DNA of 64,000 nucleotides. Source: Holacanthus passer (taxonomy: Eukaryota; Chordata; Actinopteri; Pomacanthidae). Location of the stretch: contig JAFREQ010000045.1 in the NCBI GenBank assembly GCA_025331565.1, forward strand, positions 310,001 through 374,000. The letters run 5' to 3'. The notes beneath the pieces are model-generated. The model was given only the letters and a program-made list of their open reading frames with translations, was not told the origin of the DNA and did no database searches. Below, one piece after another: positions 52,001 to 61,900 of this stretch. How positions within the stretch are numbered: position 1 is the stretch's first letter; each line of letters begins with the position of its first letter. The position numbers and the translations under genes are program-made.

Positions 52001-53370
52001 TGTCTTGTACAGTGTGTTCACTCATGGTGTTTCTCCTTCTCTGACAGCTAAATCTCCAACCCAGGCCAACGGACATGCTCCCACGCCCCAACCAGGACCC
52101 GTTTCTCAGGTACAAAACTCTTCATTAGGGGATCAAATAGATTAAATTTACAATGATAAAAAACTGAGAAAAGCAGCAAATGGGATGACAGTTTATTTTT
52201 CCAATGTTTTCCTACAATTTTCTAGATTAATTTTCAAGTAAATTCATTTAAAGATTCCTGGAAAAGATTATGGAATCTGCTAGTAATTATATGGAAATTG
52301 CTCAATTAGTAAACTTGCAACTAATAACTCTAATTAATTGCTGGTGTAACCTAAGATTTTTAATTAGTGCAAAGCAGGTCAGTCAAACATGCAAAAATGT
52401 GAAATTTGTCTAAACATACAAATATTTCTCTGGTATCAGCTCCTCAAATGTGACAGGAAATGAAAAATCTTGAGCTTTTGGACAGTTGGTCAGACAAAAC
52501 AAGCAAATTTAAGACATTAATATGTTGTCTGAGATATTGTGAATGCCATTTTTCACAATTTCAAACATTTGATAGAATATAAATGATTAATTGAGAAAAT
52601 CATTTTCTTGTTTGGAGTTCACCAACAATTCATTATTACATTTTCATAAAGTTGTGAGCCTCATAGATAAAATCCTGTCCTGTTCCCCTCTTGTACATGT
52701 TGTATCATTATGTTATATTCTGTCATCTCAGGACTCCGGAAATGTTCCACCTCCACCTCCACCACTAGCCGAGATCCTTCCCCCACCACCTCCAGACCCA
52801 GTCCTCCCTCCTCCACCACCTCCTCTGGCTGCCAAGCGTTCCCCAAAACCCACCACTCCCCAGCGAAACCTTCCAACCGACTTCCCTCCACCTCCACCTG
52901 CAATGGACAACCTCCCTCCTCCACCACCGCCTCCACCCATGGACGATGCCACAGAGGATCCGCCAGACTTCCTTCCACCACCTCCTCCTGCCACTGGCTT
53001 TGGTTCACTGCCACCTCCCCCACCAGCCATGAACTCCCTACCACCACCGCCTCCCTCGGCTGGTTTTGGGGGTATAGACCAGTCTCTGCCTCCTCCACCA
53101 CCAGATCCAGGGTTTTTACCACCTCCTCCACCTCAGCCAGTCTTCATAGGGGCTGGAGCACCCCCTCCACCACCTCCTCCGCCCCCACCTCCACCTGCTG
53201 CCGCCACAAGAACAGCGCCGCGGCCTTCTGGCTCGGTGAAGAAGGTCCCCCCTCCTCCGCCAAAGAGGACTACACCATCGCTGCATGGAGGAGGAGGTGG
53301 TGGAGGAGGAGGTGGAGACTTCATGTCAGAACTGATGCTGGCCATGAACAAGAAGCGTGGCAATCAGTAG
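37059..53370 (+). CDS. apbb1ip: RIAM: Rap1-GTP-interacting adaptor (APBB1-interacting protein), 13 coding exons
   Basis: Adaptor that binds Rap1-GTP and recruits talin to integrins; also binds Ena/VASP proteins and profilin. Exons: 37059-37118, 38131-38221, 39338-39624, 41119-41196, 42536-42695, 47771-47892, 48853-48927, 49033-49176, 49430-49540, 51621-51719, 51813-51936, 52048-52109, 52732-53370. All phases join, giving 683 residues (human about 666). Residues 1-22 (MDDIDAMFSDLLGEMDLLTQ) and about 55-75 (LDALMADLVADL) are the two LD-like talin-binding helices. Residues 147-172 form a charged helix, 173-266 the RA domain, and about 297-412 the PH domain (LYLKEDGKKSWKQR to GIRIAKYG). The tail 472-683 is packed with LPPPPP/FPPPPP motifs and ends in the conserved DFMSELMLAMNKKRG helix. 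The ATG is the first base of its exon, so a 5' UTR exon must lie upstream. Confidence 0.96.
38650..38920. mobile_element. Degraded interspersed repeat
   Basis: Contains ACGTTATTATGATTCATCCT, then CAATCCATCCAGTGGATGAGATATTTCAGTCTAGACCA-type sequence. I recognise this as the end of a very common fish interspersed repeat (usual form ...CATCCAATAGTTG-TTGAGACATTTCAGTCTGGACC...). Lies in the apbb1ip intron 38222-39337. Boundaries are approximate. Confidence 0.5.
40610..40960. mobile_element. Large degraded MITE copy
   Basis: Carries GAGTTAGATGAGAAGAATGA, then GTTTAATCCATACAAAAACT and AATGACAAGTTGTAGTTTTA, and finally ACTTCCTGGACTC...CAGTGACGACAAGACTCCAG. This order is characteristic of the fish MITE family whose ends are seen at 23559. 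A reversed copy of the TGGATTAAAC segment near 40897-40906 suggests a palindromic interior. Sits in the apbb1ip intron 39625-41118. Confidence 0.6.
42430..42495. mobile_element. MITE fragment
   Basis: Short stretch with TTGAGAGTTAGATGAGAAGA, the same internal motif as in the copy at 40648. It ends about 40 bp before an apbb1ip exon. Confidence 0.4.
42846..43300 (-). mobile_element. LINE (non-LTR retrotransposon) reverse-transcriptase remnant
   Basis: On the minus strand, 43288-43277 encodes the catalytic YADD motif (YADDTELYV). Further downstream the broken reading frame gives RLDDGNALLSG and, around 42900, LTRTRKREHIT. The last two are hallmark segments of the C-terminal part of fish LINE reverse transcriptases (usually RLDYCNALLSG...). 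Frame changes and stops separate the segments, so this is a dead 5'-truncated fragment in the large apbb1ip intron. Confidence 0.8.
44358..44788. mobile_element. 431-bp MITE with about 50-bp terminal inverted repeats and TTAA ends
   Basis: Left end TTAAAGGATAAGCCTG and right end (reverse complement) TTAAAGGATAAGTCTG. Further in, both arms share ATATTTTTCTTATT at the same distance, followed by a CAA(C/T)(T/A)AAT-like stretch. TTAA at both outer edges could be the target-site duplication, as in piggyBac-type insertion. There is no coding capacity. Inserted in the apbb1ip intron 42696-47770. Confidence 0.75.
45711..45733 (+). repeat. (GGA)n tract
   Basis: About seven GGA/GAG units ending GGTGG, in the large apbb1ip intron. 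Confidence 0.8.
46194..46884 (-). mobile_element. Solo LTR of a retrotransposon (antisense to apbb1ip)
   Basis: A 691-bp unit flanked by a perfect 5-bp duplication CTTGT (46189-46193 and 46885-46889). Read on the minus strand it starts TGTCACAG and ends CGTCACA, the usual TG...CA LTR termini. In that orientation it has a U3-like region with a degenerate (TTAGTTCTGTTTTAG)-type repeat. It also has a TATATAA box (46490-46483) and an AATAAA signal (46257-46252) further along. No internal gag/pol sequence is attached, so this is a recombined solo LTR. The family is probably Ty3/Gypsy-like, but I cannot assign it. Confidence 0.8.
48640..48805. mobile_element. Degraded interspersed repeat
   Basis: Ends GCAATATTTCAGCCAGGACA, then AAAGTGGTGGACCAACCAAC, closely resembling the end of the same repeat family noted at 38650. 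In the apbb1ip intron just upstream of exon 48853. Boundaries approximate. Confidence 0.5.
50953..51140. mobile_element. Probable MITE/SINE-like repeat
   Basis: Starts TTAAAGGGAAACTCCACTGA and continues TTTTACACATCAAAGTCTGT, a start I recognise from repeats common in fish genomes. I could not find the opposite inverted end, so the right boundary is a guess. Confidence 0.4.
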
Positions 53371-53965
53371 CCTGAGCAGGGAATTTGTGGAGTATAAAAA
53401 TAGCACGAACTGCACCAGCACAACGACCAACTTAACCCTTAATCAGCTTCGACTTGATTTCAGCGAAACAGCTACTCTTTATATCCACCACAATATTTCA
53501 CATCTCCAACATGAAGCCAGTGGAGATCAATACAGACTTCATCTCCTCCAGGAAACAGATAATAATCCAGCCACTCTTTTTCTAAACTGCTTATCCAAGA
53601 CATAATCTTGCATGAATCGAGTGAGAGGGGGATTATTCTTAAGACCAAAGAGTTAAACTTTACAGAAAATGTTTTATATAAGACCTGTTTTGTACAGTGT
53701 TTGAAAGCTTGAGTTTGCTGAAAGAAAACATGATGCAGCATCTGTTGAGGTGTAATTTTTTTGTATGACATAAAAATATACTGCTGTTATCATAATTCAA
53801 AAAGAAACTTTTATGGATTGTATATAATGTTTGCATGGAGGGCTGTAAATACTTCAGAAACACCAGTTACTTGGACATATACAGTGAAGCCCACTTCTGT
53901 AGCTTTAAAAAAAATGACTGTTGCCTAAATAAAACTTCCTGAATAAATCTTTAAAATTCCTGGTG
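53371..53965 (+). other. apbb1ip: apbb1ip 3' UTR
   Basis: AT-rich sequence from the TAG stop to about 20 bp past two AATAAA signals (53928-53933 and 53942-53947). Confidence 0.7.
53928..53947 (+). terminator. Tandem poly(A) signals of apbb1ip
   Basis: Two AATAAA hexamers 14 bp apart, about 560 bp after the stop codon. Confidence 0.75.
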
Positions 53966-54189
53966 GCATAAGAAATGCATGAACTGGACAGCATTTCTTA
54001 GTGGATCATTGGGTCTTCTTCCTGTTATCGAGTGCAACCTGCTGCCATTTCTTTGTGAGAGGAACAACCTCCCTGGAAACAATCTCAACATCGATATCAT
54101 TCCTCAGAAATGCTTTAAAATCCTCACATATGTAAAAAGCACAGGACGTAGTTCCCATTTTGTAGCTTCTCCACAGTAGCATCTTTGTA

Positions 54190-54195
54190 TTTATT
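54190..54195 (-). terminator. Candidate poly(A) signal of the SelO-like gene
   Basis: TTTATT on the plus strand, AATAAA on the minus strand, about 270 bp after the stop at 54468. It places the 3' end of this gene roughly 200 bp from that of apbb1ip. Confidence 0.6.
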
Positions 54196-54467
54196 TTGGT
54201 GTCAGTGTGGAATTAAAAGATGTTTGGATGTATTTAGCCATCAAGCAGTCAAAGTACAATTTTATGAGCAAAATGCAATTAGAGTTTAATTCTTCCGTGA
54301 CTCTGGGATCTCTATCTGTATTTTAGTAGAAAAGAACATTATGAACAGTTATGACCTTGACATTTTGGACCAAACCAGCATGAAAGAATGTATCAAAATG
54401 TACCATAAAAGCTCTGTCAGGTTGTAATTCTTCATTTTTTTTGTGTTTTTCGGCATCCAGGAGTCAC

Positions 54468-57400
54468 TCATGAGGAACAGCTGACCTTTAACCTCTGAGC
54501 CCACAGTGGAGGTCTTGCTGCATAGCCCGCCTCCTCTGCAGTCTCTTGTGTAACAAAAGGAAAGGACAGGATATGGTGCAGCAGCTCCACCTAGTGGGGA
54601 AAAATATGAATTACCAGGTTAAAACCAAACAAGCAACCTGTCACAGAAAGTATATTATACTAAACAATTCAATACCTTTTAAATACCATATACACACCTC
54701 AGAAAAATCATTCATCTCAGCTTTCCTTATAGCAGACTCTGCCATCCAGTTCCTCAGCACATATCGAGGATTCACATCTGTAAGATAGTTTTCACAATCA
54801 GATTAAGAGATCAGATCTTCTTGAGAAAACAAACATCATCGTGACACAACTGCAGATTTAGAGGCTCACTTTTCATCCTGTGTTGACGATCCGAATCGCT
54901 ATCGTCTTGTTGTCTGAACAGAGAAAAAAACATTTAAATCCAAATTCTGCTTTCATAAAGTCCAAAAGTCATGCATGATGTCATCATGAAAGAGAAACTT
55001 GGGTTCCCAAACAAACATGCCTGTTTGTTTACCTGCTGAGCCGGAGGAGGTACATACTGAGCCAATCAGAGAAGAGCTTGTGGGATGACAAGTCTTCAAG
55101 AGCCCACATCTAACAAAAGGATAAAAATCATGAAGAGGATTCCTTAAAATCAAGATTGATAAACTGGTTCTGCATCATTTTTTGCTGTTACAGGAGCAAG
55201 CGTTTTGCATGTTTTGCATTACTCATCCTTTATTTTACTTTTACATTACAGTTTCACCAATTTCCACACTGAAGCTAAAAACAGGGATGTAACATATTGT
55301 AGCATCAGCTCTACCTGAGTGAAGTTCTTATTGTGAAGCTGCTGGGTTAAAACTTCGCTGAGCTGTCTGAAGGTCATGGTGAAGTCTGACTGTGTGTCCT
55401 CCATCATCTGGGGAGACAAACACAAATTAGATCGGGAGTAAAAAAAATCCAATTTGTGCACAGCCAGTAAACAGACTGTGAGAATAAATCGATTTAGTAG
55501 ACAGAGATGAGCTATGTAAAAATTACAGTAAGCATCCATCTCATTGTCAATGACTTGCCTTCAGCAGGAAGGCAATGAGGTAGCCATCATCCTCCTCTTC
55601 ACCTAGAAGTCCCAGTTTAGTTTTAAATAGCTGATGAATCCTGAAATACATGCATGATTTAGAGTAGAAAACAATATATTACTACTGTACCATCACTGCT
55701 TGGATGTAGAGGAGACAAATTGAGCTCACCTCATGTGGTAAATGTCAACGTATCCTTTCAAAATAATTTTAGCCCTAAGGAAGAAAAAGAAGACAAGTAA
55801 GTATCTATTCCAGTGAAAAGTGGCCTCTTCAATCAAAATTAGTAATGTGCAAAGGGTTTTGTACAAGCTGAGCTTTGTCAGTGTTGATGCACTTTATATT
55901 GGCGGCAAACAGAGGCCACTTAATATAAACAGTTATCATGTTCTTCTTCTTACTCTTTCTGCTGTTTTTTGGAAAGTACAGGACTAAGAGCCACCAAGAG
56001 TTTCTCCAGGTTGAACAGTCCAACGTTGGCCTGAGCTCTTATGCTGTATCTTCCCTCATCATCAGATGTGTTGGGGACAAAATCTGCAACATTACAGATT
56101 TGATTTGACATTTGACAAGAGCAGGACATTCAGTTATTTCAATGAAACACCGACATGCAGCATCGTACACACTGGGGTCATACGACTCCATGAAGCCAAA
56201 TGGTCCGTAGTCGATGGTGATAGACAGGAGACTGAAGTTGTCTGTGTTGCACACACCTGTCATGATTACACACAGTAGAGATCAGGAGATGTTGGCAAAG
56301 ACTGTGTGATAAAATGTTCATACAGATCAGGTTCTCACCATGTGCAAACCCAACCGACATCCACTGGGCAATCAGATGTGCTGTTTCATTTACAACCGTG
56401 GAATAAAACACCTAAAACATGAAAATACAACAAAATACAAAGCATGAAACAAAGAAATACCCTAAAGAAACAAATAATATGCAGCATGCAGACACACAAT
56501 AAATGCAGTGTAATGTTTCTGAACCAAATATCTTACCAAATATTTATCTGGATCATCTGAATTGATTGATGAGAAATGTTCTTCAATCACAAAGTTCAAC
56601 AGCTCTCTAAACTCAATAGAACAATAAAATTATGTTACATGCAACAGGGGACCACAGAATAAGACACTGATATGATCTTGTGACCAGACTCACCTTAGGA
56701 GATCTATCTCTCCACTCTCAGACAAAATTTCTAAAGATCCAATCCGAAACCATGACTTAGCTAACCGGAGAACAACAGCTCCTGTGAAAAAAAAACAACA
56801 TGAAAATGTTCTACTAAAATATAATACACAATATATATACAAATGTAACTGATAATAGGTTGTTCTCTGTACCTCTCTCTTTCTTCACATTGCCATTGTA
56901 GAATTGATCCCTCAACACCGGCTCGTCACTTACAATTAGACTAAAACAAGGCAATGCATCAGAAAAAGAAAAAATCTCAGGAGAATATCATGTACCTGGT
57001 TCATGGATTTATTTATTTTTTCAAAAACAGCTCTGCCTTTTCACCCTGTTTGTTGCTTTTCATTTATCCATCACTGTCCCTCTCACCTGGCAGCCCTGCT
57101 GGTTGGAACACCCAGGGAATGCATGGCTTCACTGCACAAGAACTCCCTCACAGAAGAACGGATCACAGCTCGACCATCTCCTGACCTGTATTAAAATTCA
57201 TATTGAAATTTCAAAACAAAGAGAAAAAGAAAACGAGTATGCCAGAAAAATAACCAACTTACCTTGAATAAGGTGTTTTGCCAGAGCCTTTAAGCTGCAG
57301 TTCCCATACTTCTCCATTCCTGTGGTACATTTTTAAGGAAGATAAGTGTAAGCTTTAACTGTTGATGCACATTAAATATGCAGTACTTTGAATACACAAG

Positions 57401-58302
57401 GAACCTAATTCAAAAACATTCTCACCTGTTGGTATACTGACCAAGGGAATGTGCTCTGCCATCGCCCAGCTGACCTGCCCAGTAGCCAAACTGATGGAGG
57501 GGAAGATAGTCATCAGTAAATATTCATGTCACCAACTGTGATCAGATCTAGTCTGTACACAGGTATTATTATCTTAAAGGAAATTTACAGACGCTTCTAA
57601 GTTTTAAGTTCTAAGTTAAAGCTTTGTTATGTGGCTAAGTCTAGTCCTAAAAGAATTTGGAACAAACTCTACCTGATGACCCCCATATCTGTGTGCAAGT
57701 GGTACAGATCCTGACAGCAGTCTGCCACCGCTGGCATAATGCAGGAACTCTTCAGACTGTGTTACAGCCATGTCTACATTTAAGATCCCTTCAACGACAT
57801 CCTGTTGAGACAAGATGAAATATAAATTGATTCCTCTGTCATTAAATAAACACTATGTCATGCTGACTAAATATTAAAACACCACCTTGGAAATTGCTGC
57901 CAGTCTTAACTGGCCTTTCAGTGGGGTTGGAATGGATTTGGAGAATATGCACTTCTTCACAGTGCGAACAAAGTTGCCATCAACTTCATCCACTGGGAAG
58001 GCTTCTGCAGAGAGGACAGAATGGTGATGGCTCTTTCACTGTACTGACCTCTAAATATATTGACCTGTAATGACGAAAGAATCAGTTTTACCTATGAGCT
58101 TCTTGCAGGACACTTTGAATTGATCCAGGTCTTGTATGAGGTTTGAAACACTCATGTTCCATCTGGACTTGACAGTGTCTGATGTCATTTTGTCATGACT
58201 GTGGCAGTCACGGTCAGTACTTTGGCAGAACTCCAGGACATATACAGGAGTGAAGCTGGCTGCTGCCACAAGAGCAAAGACTAACACTCTGTGGATGCAC
58301 AT
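54468..58302 (-). CDS. SelO-family protein adenylyltransferase, Cys-containing paralogue of SELENOO, 19 exons
   Basis: SelO enzymes are pseudokinase-fold AMPylases that transfer AMP to proteins. Exons (minus strand): 58302-58092, 58004-57886, 57801-57673, 57490-57426, 57319-57263, 57185-57087, 56940-56873, 56781-56694, 56606-56537, 56411-56339, 56256-56173, 56083-55954, 55774-55730, 55640-55559, 55407-55315, 55109-55033, 54913-54870, 54777-54698, 54590-54468. All phases join, giving 578 residues. Family landmarks: GHQFGYWAGQLGDG (151-164), LKGSGKTPYSR with the nucleotide-binding Lys185, RSSVREFLCSEAM, CNTDN (329-333) and IDYGPFGF (341-348). The C-terminus reads LKVSCSS-stop where human SELENOO has LCVTUSS: Sec is Cys576 and the partner Cys is Lys. 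The N-terminus is hydrophobic (MCIHRVLVFALVAAAS), either a signal peptide or a mitochondrial leader. The intron after 55559 has a GC donor. Confidence 0.92.
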
Positions 58303-58935
58303 TTCCCCAGATAGACAGAGCAGCTGCCTTAAATGTATGTGCACAGGAAGCACTGATGTATCTATAAATAAGGAAAGAGTAAACTGTGACCTCCAGATAG
58401 CCATCATCATTGGGCAAATTGGAAGAAGTACTTTGATCATTTACTTAAGTAGTAACACCAGTGATAAAATACTGTTACAGGTTAAAGTCCTGCAATCAAG
58501 AGTTATCAGCTAAATGTAATTCTTGTTATGTAGGATGGCTCAGATTTACTGTATTATACTACTATTCAAATGTAGGTAAACATACTTTATCTGGGTTTAT
58601 TCTTATAAAAATCTATAAAGTTAGCATTGTTAGCATTAGCTGTTTTGTAACTCTTAGCCATTAGCCTCGTCCCAAATATACTAGATTAGTATATTTTCTG
58701 GAAACTTCTGAGAACACACATTTAATAGCTTCAGGTCAAACATAAACAACTGTAGTCTACATCCATATTTACATTTGATTGTAAAGGAATTTATCTGCTC
58801 ATGTTCCTCTTAAATTTCTAGCACCTGCGGCTAAAGTGACTTCCTCATTGTGATACGTCATCAACTGGCGACGCCTCACTGGTTTCCGGTTCCGTTCAGA
58901 TACATAACCCGTTCTAATGCACGCTGCCTGCGAAC
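58303..58935. promoter_or_regulatory. Head-to-head promoter region of the SelO-like gene and pdss1
   Basis: The two start codons are 634 bp apart on opposite strands. Near pdss1 are a CRE-like TACGTCA (58854-58860), an ETS/GABP-type TTCCGG (58884-58889) and a perfect YY1-type motif AACATGGCGGC (58933-58943) overlapping the ATG. No TATA box is evident. A possible 5' UTR splice acceptor for the SelO-like gene (TTTATAG) lies just upstream of its ATG on the minus strand. Shared use of the promoter is inferred. Confidence 0.6.
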
Positions 58936-61900
58936 ATGGCGGCTCCGCTGTGGAGGCAGTGCCGGAGGTGGAATACAAGCTGTACCAGCGCCAGTTTGTT
59001 TGAAACCTTGTGGCATTTTACCGGCAGGTCTGTGTCCGTGTCCGCGTCCTCTGTGGGGCGGACACCGTGGAGCTCCGGGCCGGGGAACGAGGTGAGTTTA
59101 CCGGCAGCGACTCCTGTCAAACCCCGGAAGGTCATAGACAGACATATACCGATATATGGTCACACATACCGGCGAGCTGTCAGCTGAATGGCGCCTTTAT
59201 TCACTCACCTGCTTCATTGCTTCAGTGTCTGACATTACCTTCAGTACAGCTGACATTTGTGTTTAGTAATAGTTCTTGTGTCTTGTCATGACTTCTCAGT
59301 GAGTGACTTGTTGCAGGAGGTGTTGGCTTTTTCAGAGCTCACTCAGCTGCCATAAAGGTCAAGACCTGCTCCTGATACCACACTAAGCTCTGTCCTTTAC
59401 TGAGCCAGCTGTCAACTTAAAGCCAACCAGTTCCTGCTCAAGTCCTCATTCATTTAGATTTTTTACATCTCACATTCATTCATTCATTCATTCATTTGTC
59501 ATTGACTCACATGTACTACTCAAGATTCCAATAACAAAACACTCAAATTTCATGTCATCTTATTTTATTTTCTATTACATATTTTTTAATATTTTGTATG
59601 CTATATATATTCTTAGTTTATTGCTTATTGTTGGATGTTTTGTGCTGTTGTGGGTTTTTTTATTATGAGTCTTAATGTAGCTGCTGTAACAAAGTTTTAA
59701 AATTTCCTGTAATGGATCAATAAAGTATCCGTCTGTCTATCTATAATCAAATGAAGGCTGTAACCAGTGCTTTACAGAAACACTAATTTTAATCAGAAAC
59801 CAAAATAAGGATTGATTTTTTTATTTTTAATCTTTACACTTCATGTTCTATTATTGTGATTAATTAACTGTTGAGTTCTTTTTTTCTGTAAATTTAAATT
59901 ACTAATACAATAAGAGTCTATTTGTTTTTCTATTTTTTTTCGAAGCCTCGTTCAAGCTCGTAGGAATAAAATTATTGAGGAGAAATGCTGATTCTGTTTG
60001 CCTAAAACTGGTCTAATATCTAAAGTCCTATTGTATCATATTCTTTTGATCTTTCAGGGGCGACCATCAGCACTACCAACACAAATAAACGTGAAAACTT
60101 TAAACTTAACCTCATGTCTCACCAGGTGAGTTGTCTTTGCACTGTTACCAAAACATATACTGCATTTTTGCATATTATAATAATATTCACTTTACACTGG
60201 CACAGAACTTTTAGATCACTAATCATTTTGCAATTTAGGATGAATGTCAGGCAGTGCAGGATTTCAATGGACCCAAGGAAGAATAGCTGTTAGCTGATAA
60301 CAGGAGCTGATAACAGCTAGTTGGGATATACATAAGCAATGAGTAATAGCCAGAGAGTATTGTTTGAGATCGAACTTGTCGTGCTCAGTGTATTTCACAG
60401 TTTTCTTTCTCTCCAGACACAGGTCACGGTTGCCGGATCACACACTACAGTCTTGCTGCTGCAGGAAGATACACAGCGATGCAAAGCTGAAGGACCCCTT
60501 CACATTAGCTCAGAAAGATTTAAAAAGTTTATATGAAGACATCAGAAAGGTACATTTTCTTAGAGAGAGAGTCTTTGCTTCTTCTTTACATATGAAATAA
60601 TGGCAATTTTCAGCTAACAATATGCTAGTTGACAATCCAGACACCCTAGAGAGAGTAGGCCACTATATGTATAATATTCATGATTATGTTTTCATTAGTG
60701 TAGAATCACCTGAAAATATTAATAGTTGTGTTTGAATTGAATTGTTTTGGTTACCTTAGAATGAGTCATATTGCGCTGACGTGTTTCCACAGCAGCCCAG
60801 AACAGACCAGCCAAACACTGGCTCTAGACAGAGCTTTGGGGTTTTTAGCGGCCACAGTAGGTAGGTTCTCCTCCATGCTTGGAAGGGGAGGGTGGGGCGA
60901 GGAGTACTCAGCTGGTTGTAATCTGCAACCTCACCACTAGATGCCACTGGACCATTAATGCTTATCTTGTGCCAGTTGTGCTCTTGAGTTGTTATTGTTC
61001 TTTCTTGGATTTGATCTTGAAGCTGCAGAGATTGTTCAGTAACAGACAACGAGTGAGTCGTCCAAATGTAATCATCCCAAACTGATAACGGTTATAAACA
61101 GAAGATATTTTAGTGTCATGTGGTGTTTGGCAGATCTTGGACTCACTAGTTGATTATGATTGAAATGAAAGACATGGATTTCATTTTTCTGCCTTACAGG
61201 AACTATTTGTATCCAAAGAAGAGCTGAAGTTTCTATGTGAGTACTACTTTGATGGCAAGGGCAAGGCCATCCGACCAATGATAGTTGTCCTGATGGCCCG
61301 GGCACTCAACATCCACAGCAACAGAGCCGGGTAAAACTGGGTCACTCCAGACCTTCATATTTCAACACAATATTGTGTTTTATTTGCTGCTCCTACTAAC
61401 CCAATGTGACCTATGATACAGTTGTAAGAGTGAAGATGCACCAAACCCTGTGATAAACGCTTAGATTATTATATGAAGCATAATCCAGAGTTTTATATCA
61501 CCTCACTTCCTGCAATCTGTCGTCGGCCTTTGTCCTCTGTAGAGATTTGTTGCCAGGGCAGAGGGCCATAGCTATGATCTCAGAAATGATCCACACTGCC
61601 AGCCTCGTGCATGATGACGTTATAGACGGATCAGATCAACGAAGAGGAAAGAGAACCATCAATGAAATGTGGGGTGAGAGAAAGGTAAGGGAAATAAAAT
61701 CAGCTCAAGTCTTCCTTTACTCCTCACTTCATATTTTCTCCTACACTGCTTAAGGATATGAATATATTTTTTCCCTCTTTCAGGCCATCTTGGCTGGAGA
61801 TTTCATCCTCTCAGCTGCCTCCATGGCTTTGGCTCGTATTGGTAACATCACAGTGGTGAAAGTGTTGTCCCAGGTGATAGAAGACTTAGTGCGAGGTACA

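Noticed and set aside
52661..53363. Minus-strand and alternate-frame ORFs rich in Gly/Glu/Val or Ser/Thr
   Set aside because: Shadows of the proline-rich apbb1ip exon; CCN codons read in other frames give these compositions.
54468..54470. TGA of the SelO-like gene as a selenocysteine codon
   Set aside because: It follows C-S-S exactly where the human protein stops; the Sec position is already TGT three codons earlier.
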